Below are positions 11,105 to 19,417 of a stretch of DNA of 49,467 bases, piece after piece. The DNA is taken from assembly GCA_002085155.1 (NCBI GenBank), contig NASX01000036.1, forward strand, positions 1 to 49,467, read 5' to 3'. A program made the position numbers and the translations under genes. The notes beneath the pieces were generated by a model, which saw nothing but the letters and a program-made list of their open reading frames with translations, ran no database searches and was not told the origin of the DNA. The DNA comes from Sorangiineae bacterium NIC37A_2. GTDB lineage: Bacteria; Myxococcota_A; Polyangia; Polyangiales; Polyangiaceae. Numbering within the stretch: position 1 is the first letter of the stretch; each line of letters opens with the position of its first letter.

Positions 11105-11619
11105 CAGAGCTCGACACCTCGCGCGACGATTTGCACCTCCACCGCGGAGCCGTCCGGATTCTTCGCAGCAATCCGAGCGCCCTCGGCTTCGAGGTGCTCG
11201 GTGTGAGCGCGGCTCAGGGTGCGGGTGCTGACCTGACCGACGAGCCGCGCACGCTTGCCGGGGGAGTCTTTGGGCACGAAAAAGGCGTAGTCCTTGAAGG
11301 TCACCCGACAGGAGAGGGATCCGTCGGAGCCGCTCGGGGCGAGCTCCATCCAGCAGCCCTTCTTCGAGCAGGCGCGCTTCACGTCCCCTTCGAGAAGGAG
11401 ATCGCGCCCCGTGTAGTTCTCAGGGTTCTGGAGGACGGCGCTGAGCTCGGCCCGCTCTGCATCGGGCAGGGGCTCTCCGTAGAGCTTGGGGGCATCAGGA
11501 GGCTGAGCTTCGGCCTGCTTCGTCTCGCGCGTGGGCTCGGGGGCACCGGGGCGGGCTTCACAGCCGAGGGACAGCGCGAGGGCCAAGAGGGTGAGGGGAA
11601 ATGGCAGCGAAGAGGACAT
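11104..11619 (-). CDS. DUF4920-like lipoprotein
   Basis: 171 residues from the ATG at 11619. The signal peptide ends with a lipobox LSLGC (Cys20). The mature part begins with a linker and then a small beta-rich domain (LYGEPLPDAERAELSAVLQ, LLEGDVKRACSKKGCWMEL, LSCRVTFKDYAFFVPKDS) that resembles the DUF4920 family of periplasmic proteins, whose function is not known. Two cysteines in ACSKKGC could bind metal or form a disulfide; this is inference. The open frame continues upstream of the chosen ATG, but only the chosen start gives a proper signal peptide. First gene of the operon with the hydrolase lipoprotein and ABC-F genes. Confidence 0.75.
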   Translation of the reverse strand: MSSSLPFPLTLLALALSLGCEARPGAPEPTRETKQAEAQPPDAPKLYGEPLPDAERAELSAVLQNPENYTGRDLLLEGDVKRACSKKGCWMELAPSGSDGSLSCRVTFKDYAFFVPKDSPGKRARLVGQVSTRTLSRAHTEHLEAEGARIAAKNPDGSAVEVQIVARGVEL

Positions 11620-11758
11620 GGACCGACGAGCCCCGAGGGGGCCGAACTCATAGCGCGAGACGCAGAAAATCACAGCAGGCGGCTCGTTCAACAGGGGCGC
11701 TGAGTTCTGAAGCGCAGCCCAAAAAGGGGCTCGCGAGCAGCTTCAGCCTGCGATCGGC

Positions 11759-12856
11759 TCAGCACGCCGCGGGCAGCGCCGGGAAAGTCGCCGCCACGTC
11801 GGGGTTCATGATGGCGCCGCGGGCAAGGTTCAGCGCCTTCTGTTGCCCCGGGGAGCGAGCCAGGAAAGCCTCGAGGCCGGCGTCCGCGAGTTGACGAAGG
11901 GAGGGCAGGACAGCGGCGGCGAGGGCATTGGTGCTGGTGCGCGGGACGGCGCCGGGCATGTTCGCGACGCAGTAATGGGTCACGCCGTCGACCACGAACA
12001 CCGGGTTTTCATGGGTCGTGGGGCGAGATGTCTCCGCGGCGCCGCCCTGATCGACACACACGTCACACAAGACGCTGCCGGCTCTCATTCGCGAGAGTAA
12101 GGCGCGTTCGATCAGCTTCGGAGCCCGGCGGCCACGCAGATAAACGGCTGCGACTAAGAGGTCCGCGCGCTCCGCTTCCTGTTCGAGAGCGCCTTCGCTC
12201 GAATAGAGCGTGCGCACATTGGGCGGGAGCTTCCCGGCGAGCTCGCTCAGTCGTGCTCCGTCGACGTCGAGGATCACGACATCTGCGCCGATGCCTGCGG
12301 CGATGCGAGCGGCGTTCTCTCCGACCACTCCCGCGCCGATGATCGTGACGTGCCCCGGCGTCACGCCGGGCACCCCGCCCAACAGAACACCGCTCCCGCC
12401 GTGGGCTTTCTCGAGGAAATGGGCCCCGACTTGGATCGAGAGGCGTCCGGCGATCGCGCTCATCGGCGCGAGCAGCGGAAGATCGCCCCGGGGCCCTTCG
12501 AGGGTCTCAAAGGCGAGCGCTACGATCCCCGCATCGAGGCAGGCTCGCGTCAGCTCCTCGGAGGCGGCGAGGTGGAAATAACCGAACACGATCTGACCCG
12601 GGCGGAGCAGGGAAAACTCCTCGGGCTGGGGTTCTTTGACTTTGACGATGAGCTCTGCGCGAGAAAAGAGCTCCTCCCGCGACACGACGCGGGCGCCCTT
12701 GTCGCGGTATTCGTCATCCAAATAGCCGCTTCCAGCGCCCGCGCCCTCTTCGATGAGGATTTCATGAGAGCCGTGCAGCAGGCTCTTTAACCCGTCCGGC
12801 GTCACCGCGACCCGGAATTCGTTCTTCTTGGTTTCGCGGGGGACGCCGATGATCAT
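11759..12856 (-). CDS. ald: Alanine dehydrogenase
   Basis: 365 residues, the usual length for NAD-dependent L-alanine dehydrogenase (alanine + NAD+ + H2O to pyruvate + ammonium + NADH). Substrate-binding residues are in place: R15 (NEFRVAVTP), the lysine in VKVKEP (K74) and the histidine in GYFHLAAS (H95). The Rossmann NAD motif IIGAGVVGENAA and the DVCVDQGGAAETSRPT and VDGVTHYCVANMPGAVPRTST segments are typical of Ald and distinguish it from transhydrogenase alpha. The chosen ATG at 12856 overlaps the stop of the upstream DUF454 gene by four bases, so the two are coupled. The open frame extends further upstream but only antisense/out-of-phase with DUF454. Confidence 0.95.
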   Translation of the reverse strand: MIIGVPRETKKNEFRVAVTPDGLKSLLHGSHEILIEEGAGAGSGYLDDEYRDKGARVVSREELFSRAELIVKVKEPQPEEFSLLRPGQIVFGYFHLAASEELTRACLDAGIVALAFETLEGPRGDLPLLAPMSAIAGRLSIQVGAHFLEKAHGGSGVLLGGVPGVTPGHVTIIGAGVVGENAARIAAGIGADVVILDVDGARLSELAGKLPPNVRTLYSSEGALEQEAERADLLVAAVYLRGRRAPKLIERALLSRMRAGSVLCDVCVDQGGAAETSRPTTHENPVFVVDGVTHYCVANMPGAVPRTSTNALAAAVLPSLRQLADAGLEAFLARSPGQQKALNLARGAIMNPDVAATFPALPAAC

Positions 12857-13278
12857 GGGGTGCCCGACTGGGGCGGCTCCTTGCTCGGGAAACGGAGGAT
12901 GAACCAACAGCCGACGGCCACGAAGAAGGCCTGGGTCCCGAGCGCCCACAGGGGCAAGCGCCCGCTCAGCGCAGCGATGACGAACGCGCCGATCATGCAG
13001 GTCACGGAGCCGACCTTCACGCTGAGGGGAACCACACTGTGTTCCCGGAAGCGCCGGAGACCGGGGCCGATCCATCGGTGATTCAAGAGCCAGCGCTCGA
13101 GCTGCGGTGAGCTCCGGCTGAACGCCCAGAGGCTCATGAAGAAGAAGGGCATCGCCGGCAGGATCGGCAGGAGAGCTCCCGCGATCCCGAACACGAACGC
13201 GATCCACCCGATCCCGAGGTAGACCCAGCGCCGCGCACCAGCGAATCGGAGGTCGAGGGGATGATGGTCAATCAACAT
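12853..13278 (-). CDS. DUF454 (YbaN-like) inner-membrane protein
   Basis: 141 residues from the ATG at 13278 (an upstream in-frame start at 13320 would add 14 residues). A conserved small membrane family: RWVYLGIGWIAFVFGIAGALLPILPAMPFFFMSLWAFSRSSP is the family core, followed by ERWLLNHRWIGPGLRRFRE and two more hydrophobic helices. Function is unknown. AGGG sits upstream of the chosen ATG. Its last codons overlap the alanine dehydrogenase start (ATGA), so the two genes are one transcription and translation unit, which is a hint but no proof of a shared job. Confidence 0.85.
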   Translation of the reverse strand: MLIDHHPLDLRFAGARRWVYLGIGWIAFVFGIAGALLPILPAMPFFFMSLWAFSRSSPQLERWLLNHRWIGPGLRRFREHSVVPLSVKVGSVTCMIGAFVIAALSGRLPLWALGTQAFFVAVGCWFILRFPSKEPPQSGTP

Positions 13279-13403
13279 GGAGCCCTGGGAGAACGAGTAA
13301 GCGAAGCCAGCTTCACACACGCTGAATCGGCGCGCGGTTATTACTTCTAACGTAGCGCGAAGCTCCCAAGCTGTCTCGGAGAATCTTGCGCCATAGGCCG
13401 AGA

Positions 13404-13474
13404 TTTTTCGGGCGCGCGGCGAGGAGTTTTTCGGGCGCGCCGCGCCCGGATTTTTCGGGCGCCGCGCGCCAGGC
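13404..13474. repeat. Three direct copies of TTTTTCGGGCGC at 23-24 bp spacing
   Basis: TTTTTCGGGCGC begins at 13404, 13427 and 13451, with the sequence between copies also similar (GCGCG/GCC-rich). The array lies at the extreme 5' end of the open frame of the following membrane-protein gene. If translated it would give an odd Arg/Phe/Ser/Gly-rich stretch (FFGRAAR, SFSGAPR, DFSGAAR), so it is more likely untranslated leader or promoter DNA. Confidence 0.7.
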
Positions 13475-13514
13475 GCGTATCTTGAGCCGCTGGCATTTGC
13501 TAGCCTCGCAGGCA

Positions 13515-15740
13515 GTGTTCCTCGGCATCGTCTGTCCCTTGCTGATGATCTTGGACGGACTGCTCTCGTGGCGCCTGCGCCGAGCGAGGATTGAAGACGC
13601 GGACGCGCCTGCGCCGAACAGCACGAAAGAGCGTGTTGCGTGGGCTTTGGCGGTGATCGCCGCCGAGTTTCCGCTGCTACGGCTTGCGCCCCCGCTGCTT
13701 CCGGAAAAACTGTGGGGAGATACCGAGACTCACGCCCGTATGGGCAGAGATCTGGCCCTGTATGGGCTCGATAGCGGTTGGCTCGACGGACTGCTCGCTG
13801 GATTTCCCTTCGCCCAGCATTATCCGCCGCTGCCTTGGCTTTCCTTAGCGCTCGAAGTCGCGCTCGGGCTGTCGCCGGTCCGCGCGGTGCAGTGGCTCGG
13901 CTGGACGTTTTTGTTCCTGACGCCCCTTGTCGTCTACTTCTGTCTCCTTGAGGTCCCGCGGGTGCGCCCGGCCCTAGCTGCGATGGGGGCAGGGTTCGTC
14001 GCGCTCATCTCGCCCTACAATCCCTTCTTCGGCGGTTTCGAGGTCTTCTTTTCGGTCGGCCTGATCTCCCAGACCATGGGGCTGCCTCTCGTTCTGCTCT
14101 GGATGCGCTCGGTGCTTCGGGGCGATGGCTGGGGCACGGTCGTCCTTTGGTCGATCCTTGCCGCGGCAAGCCATCCTCAGCTCAGCGTCGCGAGCGTCCT
14201 GTTTCTCGGGTTTGCAGTGGTCGCCGTCGGCAGTCGGACGCTGCTCACGCGTTTTCTGTGGGGCACGACTTCGCTCGGGCTGACGGCCCTCGGGCTTTAT
14301 GGCCAGGGCATGATTGGCCTACGGGTTCCCTTCGGCTGGCCCGACACTTTCGGTTGGCGTCACGTCGGGTTCACACCGGACCGGCTGATCTGGTGGCTCG
14401 AGGACGGCGATCTCTTCGACCAAGGGGGCAGCGGGGTGATGACGAACTGGATGATCGCCGCGCTCCTGCTCGCGCTTCCGCGCCTTCGGCGCCCGGAGGT
14501 CAGGGGCGCCTTTTTTGCGCTGGTCCTCGGTCTTCTGGTCTCCGTGAGCGGACCCAGCCTTCCGAAGCTCGGGATGCTCGGCGAGTTAGCGCTCAAGTTC
14601 ATCCAGCCCCTCCGCTTCGTCGCCCTCTTGCCGATCGCTGCGGCCGTCTTGATTGTCGTCGTCACAGAGGCCTTGGCCAGAAATCTCGCGGAATTTTCGA
14701 GGTTGCGAGCGCGGCCGCTCCCTCTCGGCTGGGTGCGCGGTGTGCTCGTCGCCGCCAGCGCGATTTGTTTGATCTTCGCCTTACCCCCGAGGCTCGCTTA
14801 TGTGCGAACTTGGCCCGACGTCCTGCGGCGTCTCAAGCCGCCGCCGGGTTACGACGCCGACCTCGTCAAGAGCTGGCTTTCTGAACCCGCCGAGGGCCGG
14901 GTTTGGTACGACGCAGAGGACGAGAGTTTCGTCCGATTGTTCACGCTTGACGGGCTCTCCCTCGACACCCCGCGCCAGATCGGCGCCACCGGGGCAGTCG
15001 GGGGTCACGTCGGTGTCCACCTGCTTGCCTTCAACCGACTCGAACCCTCCCGTCCCGGCTCGGTCCGGCGCGCGGAAGCCCTCGGGGTGCGCCACCTGCT
15101 CTGGCCGAAAGACGAGGTTCCGTCCGAGTGGCGAGAGCTGCACGCGTCAGAAGCGATGCGGATGCTCGTGCGCGAGGGAGGAGGCGATCTGTGGGGTGTT
15201 GGGTGCATCACGGAGCGCTACTCGGGCGACAACCGGGCGCTTGGGCGCAAGCTCTACGCCGAGCTCAGGACGAGCGAAGGGGCGGACCACCTTCTCGATC
15301 CAGCTCGCTACATCGAGATCGAGTGGACGAAAGGGGAGGTGCGCGAGAGTGAGGTCCCGCTCGAAGGCTGCTCCTCCGAGGGGGCCCAGCTTCGTCCCCT
15401 CGAAAGCAGGCCCGGCTTCTATCGGGCGGAAATCGAGAGCGACCACCCTGTCGATGTCGTGCTCCGCATCGCCTACTTCCAGAACTTCCGCGTGACGATG
15501 GATGGAAACGACGAACCCCGGCGCGCGGTGGCTCCGGGGTTCGTCTCGCTCCGCGTTCCAGCGGGGCGTCACACGGTTGTGGTCGAGTCGCGGGTCTGGC
15601 CGGGGATGCTTCCGTCGTTCGGGCCCGCGGCCCTCATTCTTCTGCTGCTCGCCGGCGCCCGTTCGCGGGCCGGCTCAGCCTGGCTTTCCCGTATTTTTCG
15701 CCGGGGTCAGTCGCGGGTCTCGATGCGCCCGTCCGTGTGA
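13515..15740 (+). CDS. Polytopic membrane protein, GT-C / PTPS-related type
   Basis: About 741 residues from the GTG at 13515 (frame open from 13386). N-terminal two thirds has roughly ten transmembrane helices. Loop one carries KLWGDTETHARMGRDLALYG with a DxE pair, and then LLAGFPFAQHYPPLPWL. These match the 6-pyruvoyl-tetrahydropterin-synthase-related / GT-C-like membrane families, where such acidic loops bind lipid-linked sugar donors. A soluble, beta-rich C-terminal domain follows and ends in a single helix, with YRAEIESDHPVDVVLRIAYFQ and LRVPAGRHTVVVES resembling YfhO-type proteins. A polyprenyl-phosphate-dependent sugar transferase role is inference. The true start is uncertain: the 5' codons before 13515 are repeat DNA; TTG at 13482 and ATG at 13545 are alternatives. 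Its 3' end overlaps the pirin gene by 34 bases. Confidence 0.75.
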   Translation: MFLGIVCPLLMILDGLLSWRLRRARIEDADAPAPNSTKERVAWALAVIAAEFPLLRLAPPLLPEKLWGDTETHARMGRDLALYGLDSGWLDGLLAGFPFAQHYPPLPWLSLALEVALGLSPVRAVQWLGWTFLFLTPLVVYFCLLEVPRVRPALAAMGAGFVALISPYNPFFGGFEVFFSVGLISQTMGLPLVLLWMRSVLRGDGWGTVVLWSILAAASHPQLSVASVLFLGFAVVAVGSRTLLTRFLWGTTSLGLTALGLYGQGMIGLRVPFGWPDTFGWRHVGFTPDRLIWWLEDGDLFDQGGSGVMTNWMIAALLLALPRLRRPEVRGAFFALVLGLLVSVSGPSLPKLGMLGELALKFIQPLRFVALLPIAAAVLIVVVTEALARNLAEFSRLRARPLPLGWVRGVLVAASAICLIFALPPRLAYVRTWPDVLRRLKPPPGYDADLVKSWLSEPAEGRVWYDAEDESFVRLFTLDGLSLDTPRQIGATGAVGGHVGVHLLAFNRLEPSRPGSVRRAEALGVRHLLWPKDEVPSEWRELHASEAMRMLVREGGGDLWGVGCITERYSGDNRALGRKLYAELRTSEGADHLLDPARYIEIEWTKGEVRESEVPLEGCSSEGAQLRPLESRPGFYRAEIESDHPVDVVLRIAYFQNFRVTMDGNDEPRRAVAPGFVSLRVPAGRHTVVVESRVWPGMLPSFGPAALILLLLAGARSRAGSAWLSRIFRRGQSRVSMRPSV

Positions 15741-16744
15741 ATCGCGAAGCGTCCCTTGGTCCGAGGGTGAACGGGACCGCTTGAGCCCCAGGGCCAGCCG
15801 CCGAAGCGCGTCCGGTTGTAGTCCCGGAAGGTTTGCTCGAGCTCTTCGTGGGTCGTGAGCACGAAGGGACCGTGCTGGACCACAGGCTCTCCAATCGGCT
15901 CGCCACCGAGCAGGAGCAACTCGACCTCGCCGTCGGGCGCCTCGAGCTCGACCGAGAGCGTCGGCTGGAGCTCGATCATCGCGTGCTGGTCGACCAAGAT
16001 CTCTTCGTCCGCTCCGCGCAGGATGATCTCCTTTCCTTGGAAGAAGTAGAGCGTGCGATTCGAAGACGCGGTGGTCGGTGGCAGCGTGATCTTGGCGCCG
16101 GGTTCGAGACGGATCGTCCAGATCTCGACGTGGGCCTCGGGGCGATTCGCCCAGGAATCAGGGGGAGGAGGCGCCGCGCCCGTGTCGTCGAAGCGACCTG
16201 CGATGACGCGGAGCTCCGCCTGGTGCCCGGGTTCGCCGCGGCGGATCGTGGGGACGTCTTCGCCCCAGAGCATCGAGAAGTAAGGACTGACCATCTTCGA
16301 AGATCGCGGCAGGTTGAGCCAGATCTGGAAGAGCTCAGTGGGGTTCGGCTTGTCCTGATGGACGAGCGGGAACATCTCCGAGTGCACGATGCCGGCGCCC
16401 GTGGTGAGCCACTGGACGTCACCGTTGCCGAAGCGAGCGGTGGCTCCGAGGGAGTCGGAGTGATCGATGTACCCGGAGCGGGCGATGGTGACGGTCTCGA
16501 AGCCGCGGTGGGGATGCGCGGGGAAGCCCGGCACCGTCTCGCCGTGGTACATACTGAAGCCGTCTTTGCCCGAGAAATCCGAGCCCATGTGGCGGCCCGC
16601 CCGCGCGCTCGGGGGCGCTGCCATCGCGTCATCCCCGGCAGGATAGGCATCCTTGTGGTGCGCACAGAACAAGAACGGGTCCCGGGTGCGCCAAGGGAAA
16701 CTGAGGGCTGAGGCTGCTCGAACGAGCTTGGAGGAGTGGGACAT
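15707..16744 (-). CDS. Pirin family protein (bicupin)
   Basis: 345 residues with two cupin domains. The N-terminal cupin has the pirin metal site: H77 and H79 (AHPHRGFETV), H121 and E123 (GIVHSEM). Bacterial pirins with this site can act as quercetin 2,3-dioxygenases or as redox-sensing regulators; which applies here is not visible. The C-terminal part (RFGGWPWGSSGPVHPRTKGRFA) matches the pirin tail. The ATG at 16744 is used. It converges with the membrane-protein gene and the two coding regions overlap by 34 bases. Confidence 0.9.
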   Translation of the reverse strand: MSHSSKLVRAASALSFPWRTRDPFLFCAHHKDAYPAGDDAMAAPPSARAGRHMGSDFSGKDGFSMYHGETVPGFPAHPHRGFETVTIARSGYIDHSDSLGATARFGNGDVQWLTTGAGIVHSEMFPLVHQDKPNPTELFQIWLNLPRSSKMVSPYFSMLWGEDVPTIRRGEPGHQAELRVIAGRFDDTGAAPPPPDSWANRPEAHVEIWTIRLEPGAKITLPPTTASSNRTLYFFQGKEIILRGADEEILVDQHAMIELQPTLSVELEAPDGEVELLLLGGEPIGEPVVQHGPFVLTTHEELEQTFRDYNRTRFGGWPWGSSGPVHPRTKGRFAIHTDGRIETRD

Positions 16745-16932
16745 CAGGGTTCAAGGTGGGGCCTTTCTGAAGGCACGGCAAGGTGATGGCCCCGTCATGG
16801 ACCATTGCGTCTAGGAGAAGAATCCTCTCTGCGTAGGCGGGCAGAGCCCCCTTTGGCCCTCGCGCGCGAAGCCCTCTCACCGAGAGGCTCTCGCCCCGGG
16901 AAACACTCCTGTGGGCGCGATGCGGGCGTGAG
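16745..16932. other. Gap between menE stop and pirin start
   Basis: These 188 bases should hold the pirin promoter and the end of the menaquinone transcript. An imperfect stem (CCTCTC-acc-GAGAGG at 16873-16887) could be part of a terminator for menE, but no T-run follows on the minus strand. No open frame is convincing. Confidence 0.3.
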
Positions 16933-18249
16933 TTAGGACACAAGAGCGCTCCGCACCGCTCTCCGATCGAGCTTTCCGTTCGGCAGCAGCGGCAGCGCGC
17001 TGACCCGGCGGAACTCCTTCGGAATCGCGAAATGCGGCAATTTCGCCTCGAGGGCGCCTCGGAGCACGCTGTCGGAAGGTTCGGGTTCCTCGACCACGAG
17101 CGTCGCTACAACGCGCTCACCCCACTCCGGATCCGGCGCGCCGCTCACACAGCAGTCCCGCACCCCAGGCACTTCGAGCAGCGCCGCCTCGACGATCTCG
17201 GGGCTCACGTTCTCGCCGCCGGTGATGAGCATGTTGTCCTTGCGCCCCAGCACCGTGAGCGTTCCGTCCGGGCTCAAAGACCCGAGATCGCTCGTCGTGA
17301 AGTAGCCTTCGGCGTCGAGAGGTGAACCTTGTCCGAGGTAGGTCCGGAGCGCCATCGGGCCGCCCACTTGCAAGGTACCGTCCCCTTGGACGCGCACGGA
17401 AACACCGGGCAAAGGCTGGCCCACGGAGCCGGGAGGCGGCAGCCGGGAGTCGTCTTCGTCGCGGTAAAGGAGCGAAGGCGACTCGGTAGCGACCTGTGAG
17501 GACATTTCCGTGAGGCCATAGGTCGTCAGCAGGGGCCAGCCGAGCTCCCGAGCTCGGCGCCGCAGGGTTTCGCTGATCGGCGCCCCCCCGACGAGCACTG
17601 CGCGCAACGACAGGCGCTCCGCGCTCTTTTCCTCTCGCAGCAGGCGCGCGATTTGGGTCGGGACGAAGGAGGCGAGGCTGACTTGGCCCCGGGCGAGCTC
17701 CGAAAGGACGTGCTCGGGTTCGCTCGAGCGGGCCGCGCCGACGACGATGGTCTGGCGCGCGCGGATGCAGCGGATGAGGAGCGCGAGCCCCCCCACGTGC
17801 GCGAGCGGCAGGTTCAGGTACCAGCGATCCCCATTCACTGCCCAGCCGAGGTTCTGTTCGCTCGCGACGGCTGCTGCGATCAGGCTTTCTTCCGTGTGCA
17901 CGACGAGCTTCGGCGCGCCGGTGCTGCCGGAAGTGGGCAGGACGATGCGATCGCGATCCAGCGCTGGGTACGCAAGGAGACGCTCGGTGACGCCCGCGCG
18001 CTCGATGGGTGTGCGCCGCTCGTCGAGCAAACCGAGAGCCATGCCGCACTCGAGGTGCGCGATGAGATCGATGATGGAGGCGGGGGTGCGGGTCGGAGTG
18101 AAGGGAAGAAACTTTCCCTTTTGGCCCCGGAGGCTCGGCGCAAGCTCACGGATGCGATGGCGGAGCATCGCGTAGGAGACGCGCGTGCCATCGCTCAAGA
18201 ACTCAAGCGCAGGACGGGTAGAGTCAGGGCCTTCGAGGAGGTCGAACAC
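16933..18249 (-). CDS. menE: o-Succinylbenzoate-CoA ligase MenE
   Basis: An ANL-superfamily ligase of 438 residues, the short length typical of MenE. It activates o-succinylbenzoate with ATP and CoA in menaquinone synthesis. P-loop motif LPTSGSTGAPK is at about 104-114; TTYGLTEMSSQ, the TSDLGSLSPDGTLTVLGRKDN hinge segment and the catalytic lysine region LPNGKLDRR follow. Start is GTG at 18249. Assignment as MenE rather than a generic ligase rests on size plus position directly after menC, menA, menH, menD and menF. It is separated from menC by 109 bases, the second-largest gap in the cluster, so it may also have its own promoter. Confidence 0.88.
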   Translation of the reverse strand: MFDLLEGPDSTRPALEFLSDGTRVSYAMLRHRIRELAPSLRGQKGKFLPFTPTRTPASIIDLIAHLECGMALGLLDERRTPIERAGVTERLLAYPALDRDRIVLPTSGSTGAPKLVVHTEESLIAAAVASEQNLGWAVNGDRWYLNLPLAHVGGLALLIRCIRARQTIVVGAARSSEPEHVLSELARGQVSLASFVPTQIARLLREEKSAERLSLRAVLVGGAPISETLRRRARELGWPLLTTYGLTEMSSQVATESPSLLYRDEDDSRLPPPGSVGQPLPGVSVRVQGDGTLQVGGPMALRTYLGQGSPLDAEGYFTTSDLGSLSPDGTLTVLGRKDNMLITGGENVSPEIVEAALLEVPGVRDCCVSGAPDPEWGERVVATLVVEEPEPSDSVLRGALEAKLPHFAIPKEFRRVSALPLLPNGKLDRRAVRSALVS

Positions 18250-18358
18250 GGCCCGGGTTCTATAACGGAGCTCCCCAGATCGCTCTTGTTTTTAGGGCCC
18301 CGGCCCATCACCTCCGCCGGCCCCGACCGAGCCTTTGTCTGAGCCCAGCGCCTTGAGC

Positions 18359-19417
18359 TCAGCCCGCCCGGACGCCGGAAGGCACAAGGAACGCTCCCAG
18401 CCCGGTGCGGGGACGCTCCGAGAAGGCGAAGAGACCCGCGTGGTCCCCGAGCCCGGCGGCGCGCCCGGGATCTTGCACAGCGAAGGCGAGCGCCGCCGCC
18501 GCATCGAGCGCCACCGGCCCATCGAATAGGTGAGACACGATCGGGCTCGCTCCGATCTGTTCCGCCACCTGAGCCCAGCGAAGGGCCTGACTCAAACCTC
18601 CGAGCGCCATGGGCTTCAAGATCAGAAACTGAACTCTCGCTGCGAGTGCGTCGCTCTTCGGCTCAAGAGAGGCGAGAGGTTCGTCGAGAGCGACGGGGAG
18701 CGCGCTGTCGTGCCAAGCGGAGAGATCGCTCGAGGGATCTTCGATGTACTCGATCGGTAAATGGGCGAGGGCGCGGCTGTACTCTGCTAGCTCTTCTTTC
18801 GACCAAGCGAGATTTGGATCCACCCGCAGGCACACCTCACCGAGCTCCGAGAGAGCCGTGACAAGGCGCGTCTCCCGCTCGATATCGAGCCCACACTTGA
18901 CCTTGAAGGTTCGAATTCCCTCTCGATAGAGCGCCCCGGCGCGCGCCATCGGCTCCTCCTCGGCGGCATCGAGGACGGCGCTCGTCGGAATTCGCGGAGG
19001 CTCACCTGCTTGTTTGCCGAGCGCGCCGCAGAGGAGCCTGAAAGGACCGAGTCCCGTCCGCGCCGCGCGCGCCTCGAGCCACGCGGTCTCGAGCGCAAAA
19101 CGCGCGGCTGGGCTCGTGAGGGGGCTCGAGAGCTCTTCGAGCTCCTCGATGGTGAGCCTTGGGCTCTCGAGCTCGCCTCGGAGCCGCCTCCACTGCGCGG
19201 GAGCGAGCTCTGCGAGCTCCCGGCGAGCCCGCTCTGGATCGTCCGAACCAAACCCCGGAAGCGGGCTCGCCTCCCCGACGAAGGTGTGTCCATCGGAGCG
19301 GCACTCGAAGAAGAACGTCTTTCGCCCCACCGAGCGCAGACGGCTGGTCGTGATGGTCCGATGGGCGCCCTGGTGCTCGCGGACCCGAAACTCTTCCGAA
19401 GTGCGCTCCTCGGTCAT
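18359..19417 (-). CDS. menC: o-Succinylbenzoate synthase MenC
   Basis: An enolase-superfamily dehydratase, 352 residues from the ATG at 19417, converting SHCHC to o-succinylbenzoate. Catalytic and metal residues are visible: KxK acid/base pair K172 and K174 (TFKVKCG), metal ligands D200 (RVDPNLAW), E226 (YIEDPSSD) and D245 (ALDEPL), and base K268 (LILKPMALGG). The frame is open far upstream but that part overlaps menA. The ATG overlaps the menA stop by four bases (ATGA), implying coupled translation. MenC proteins are diverse and can share the fold with N-acylamino-acid racemases; the operon context decides for MenC. Confidence 0.92.
   Translation of the reverse strand: MTEERTSEEFRVREHQGAHRTITTSRLRSVGRKTFFFECRSDGHTFVGEASPLPGFGSDDPERARRELAELAPAQWRRLRGELESPRLTIEELEELSSPLTSPAARFALETAWLEARAARTGLGPFRLLCGALGKQAGEPPRIPTSAVLDAAEEEPMARAGALYREGIRTFKVKCGLDIERETRLVTALSELGEVCLRVDPNLAWSKEELAEYSRALAHLPIEYIEDPSSDLSAWHDSALPVALDEPLASLEPKSDALAARVQFLILKPMALGGLSQALRWAQVAEQIGASPIVSHLFDGPVALDAAAALAFAVQDPGRAAGLGDHAGLFAFSERPRTGLGAFLVPSGVRAG

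Noticed and set aside
16866-16895. Terminator after menE
   Set aside because: Stem is imperfect and no T-run follows on the minus strand; mentioned only as possible.
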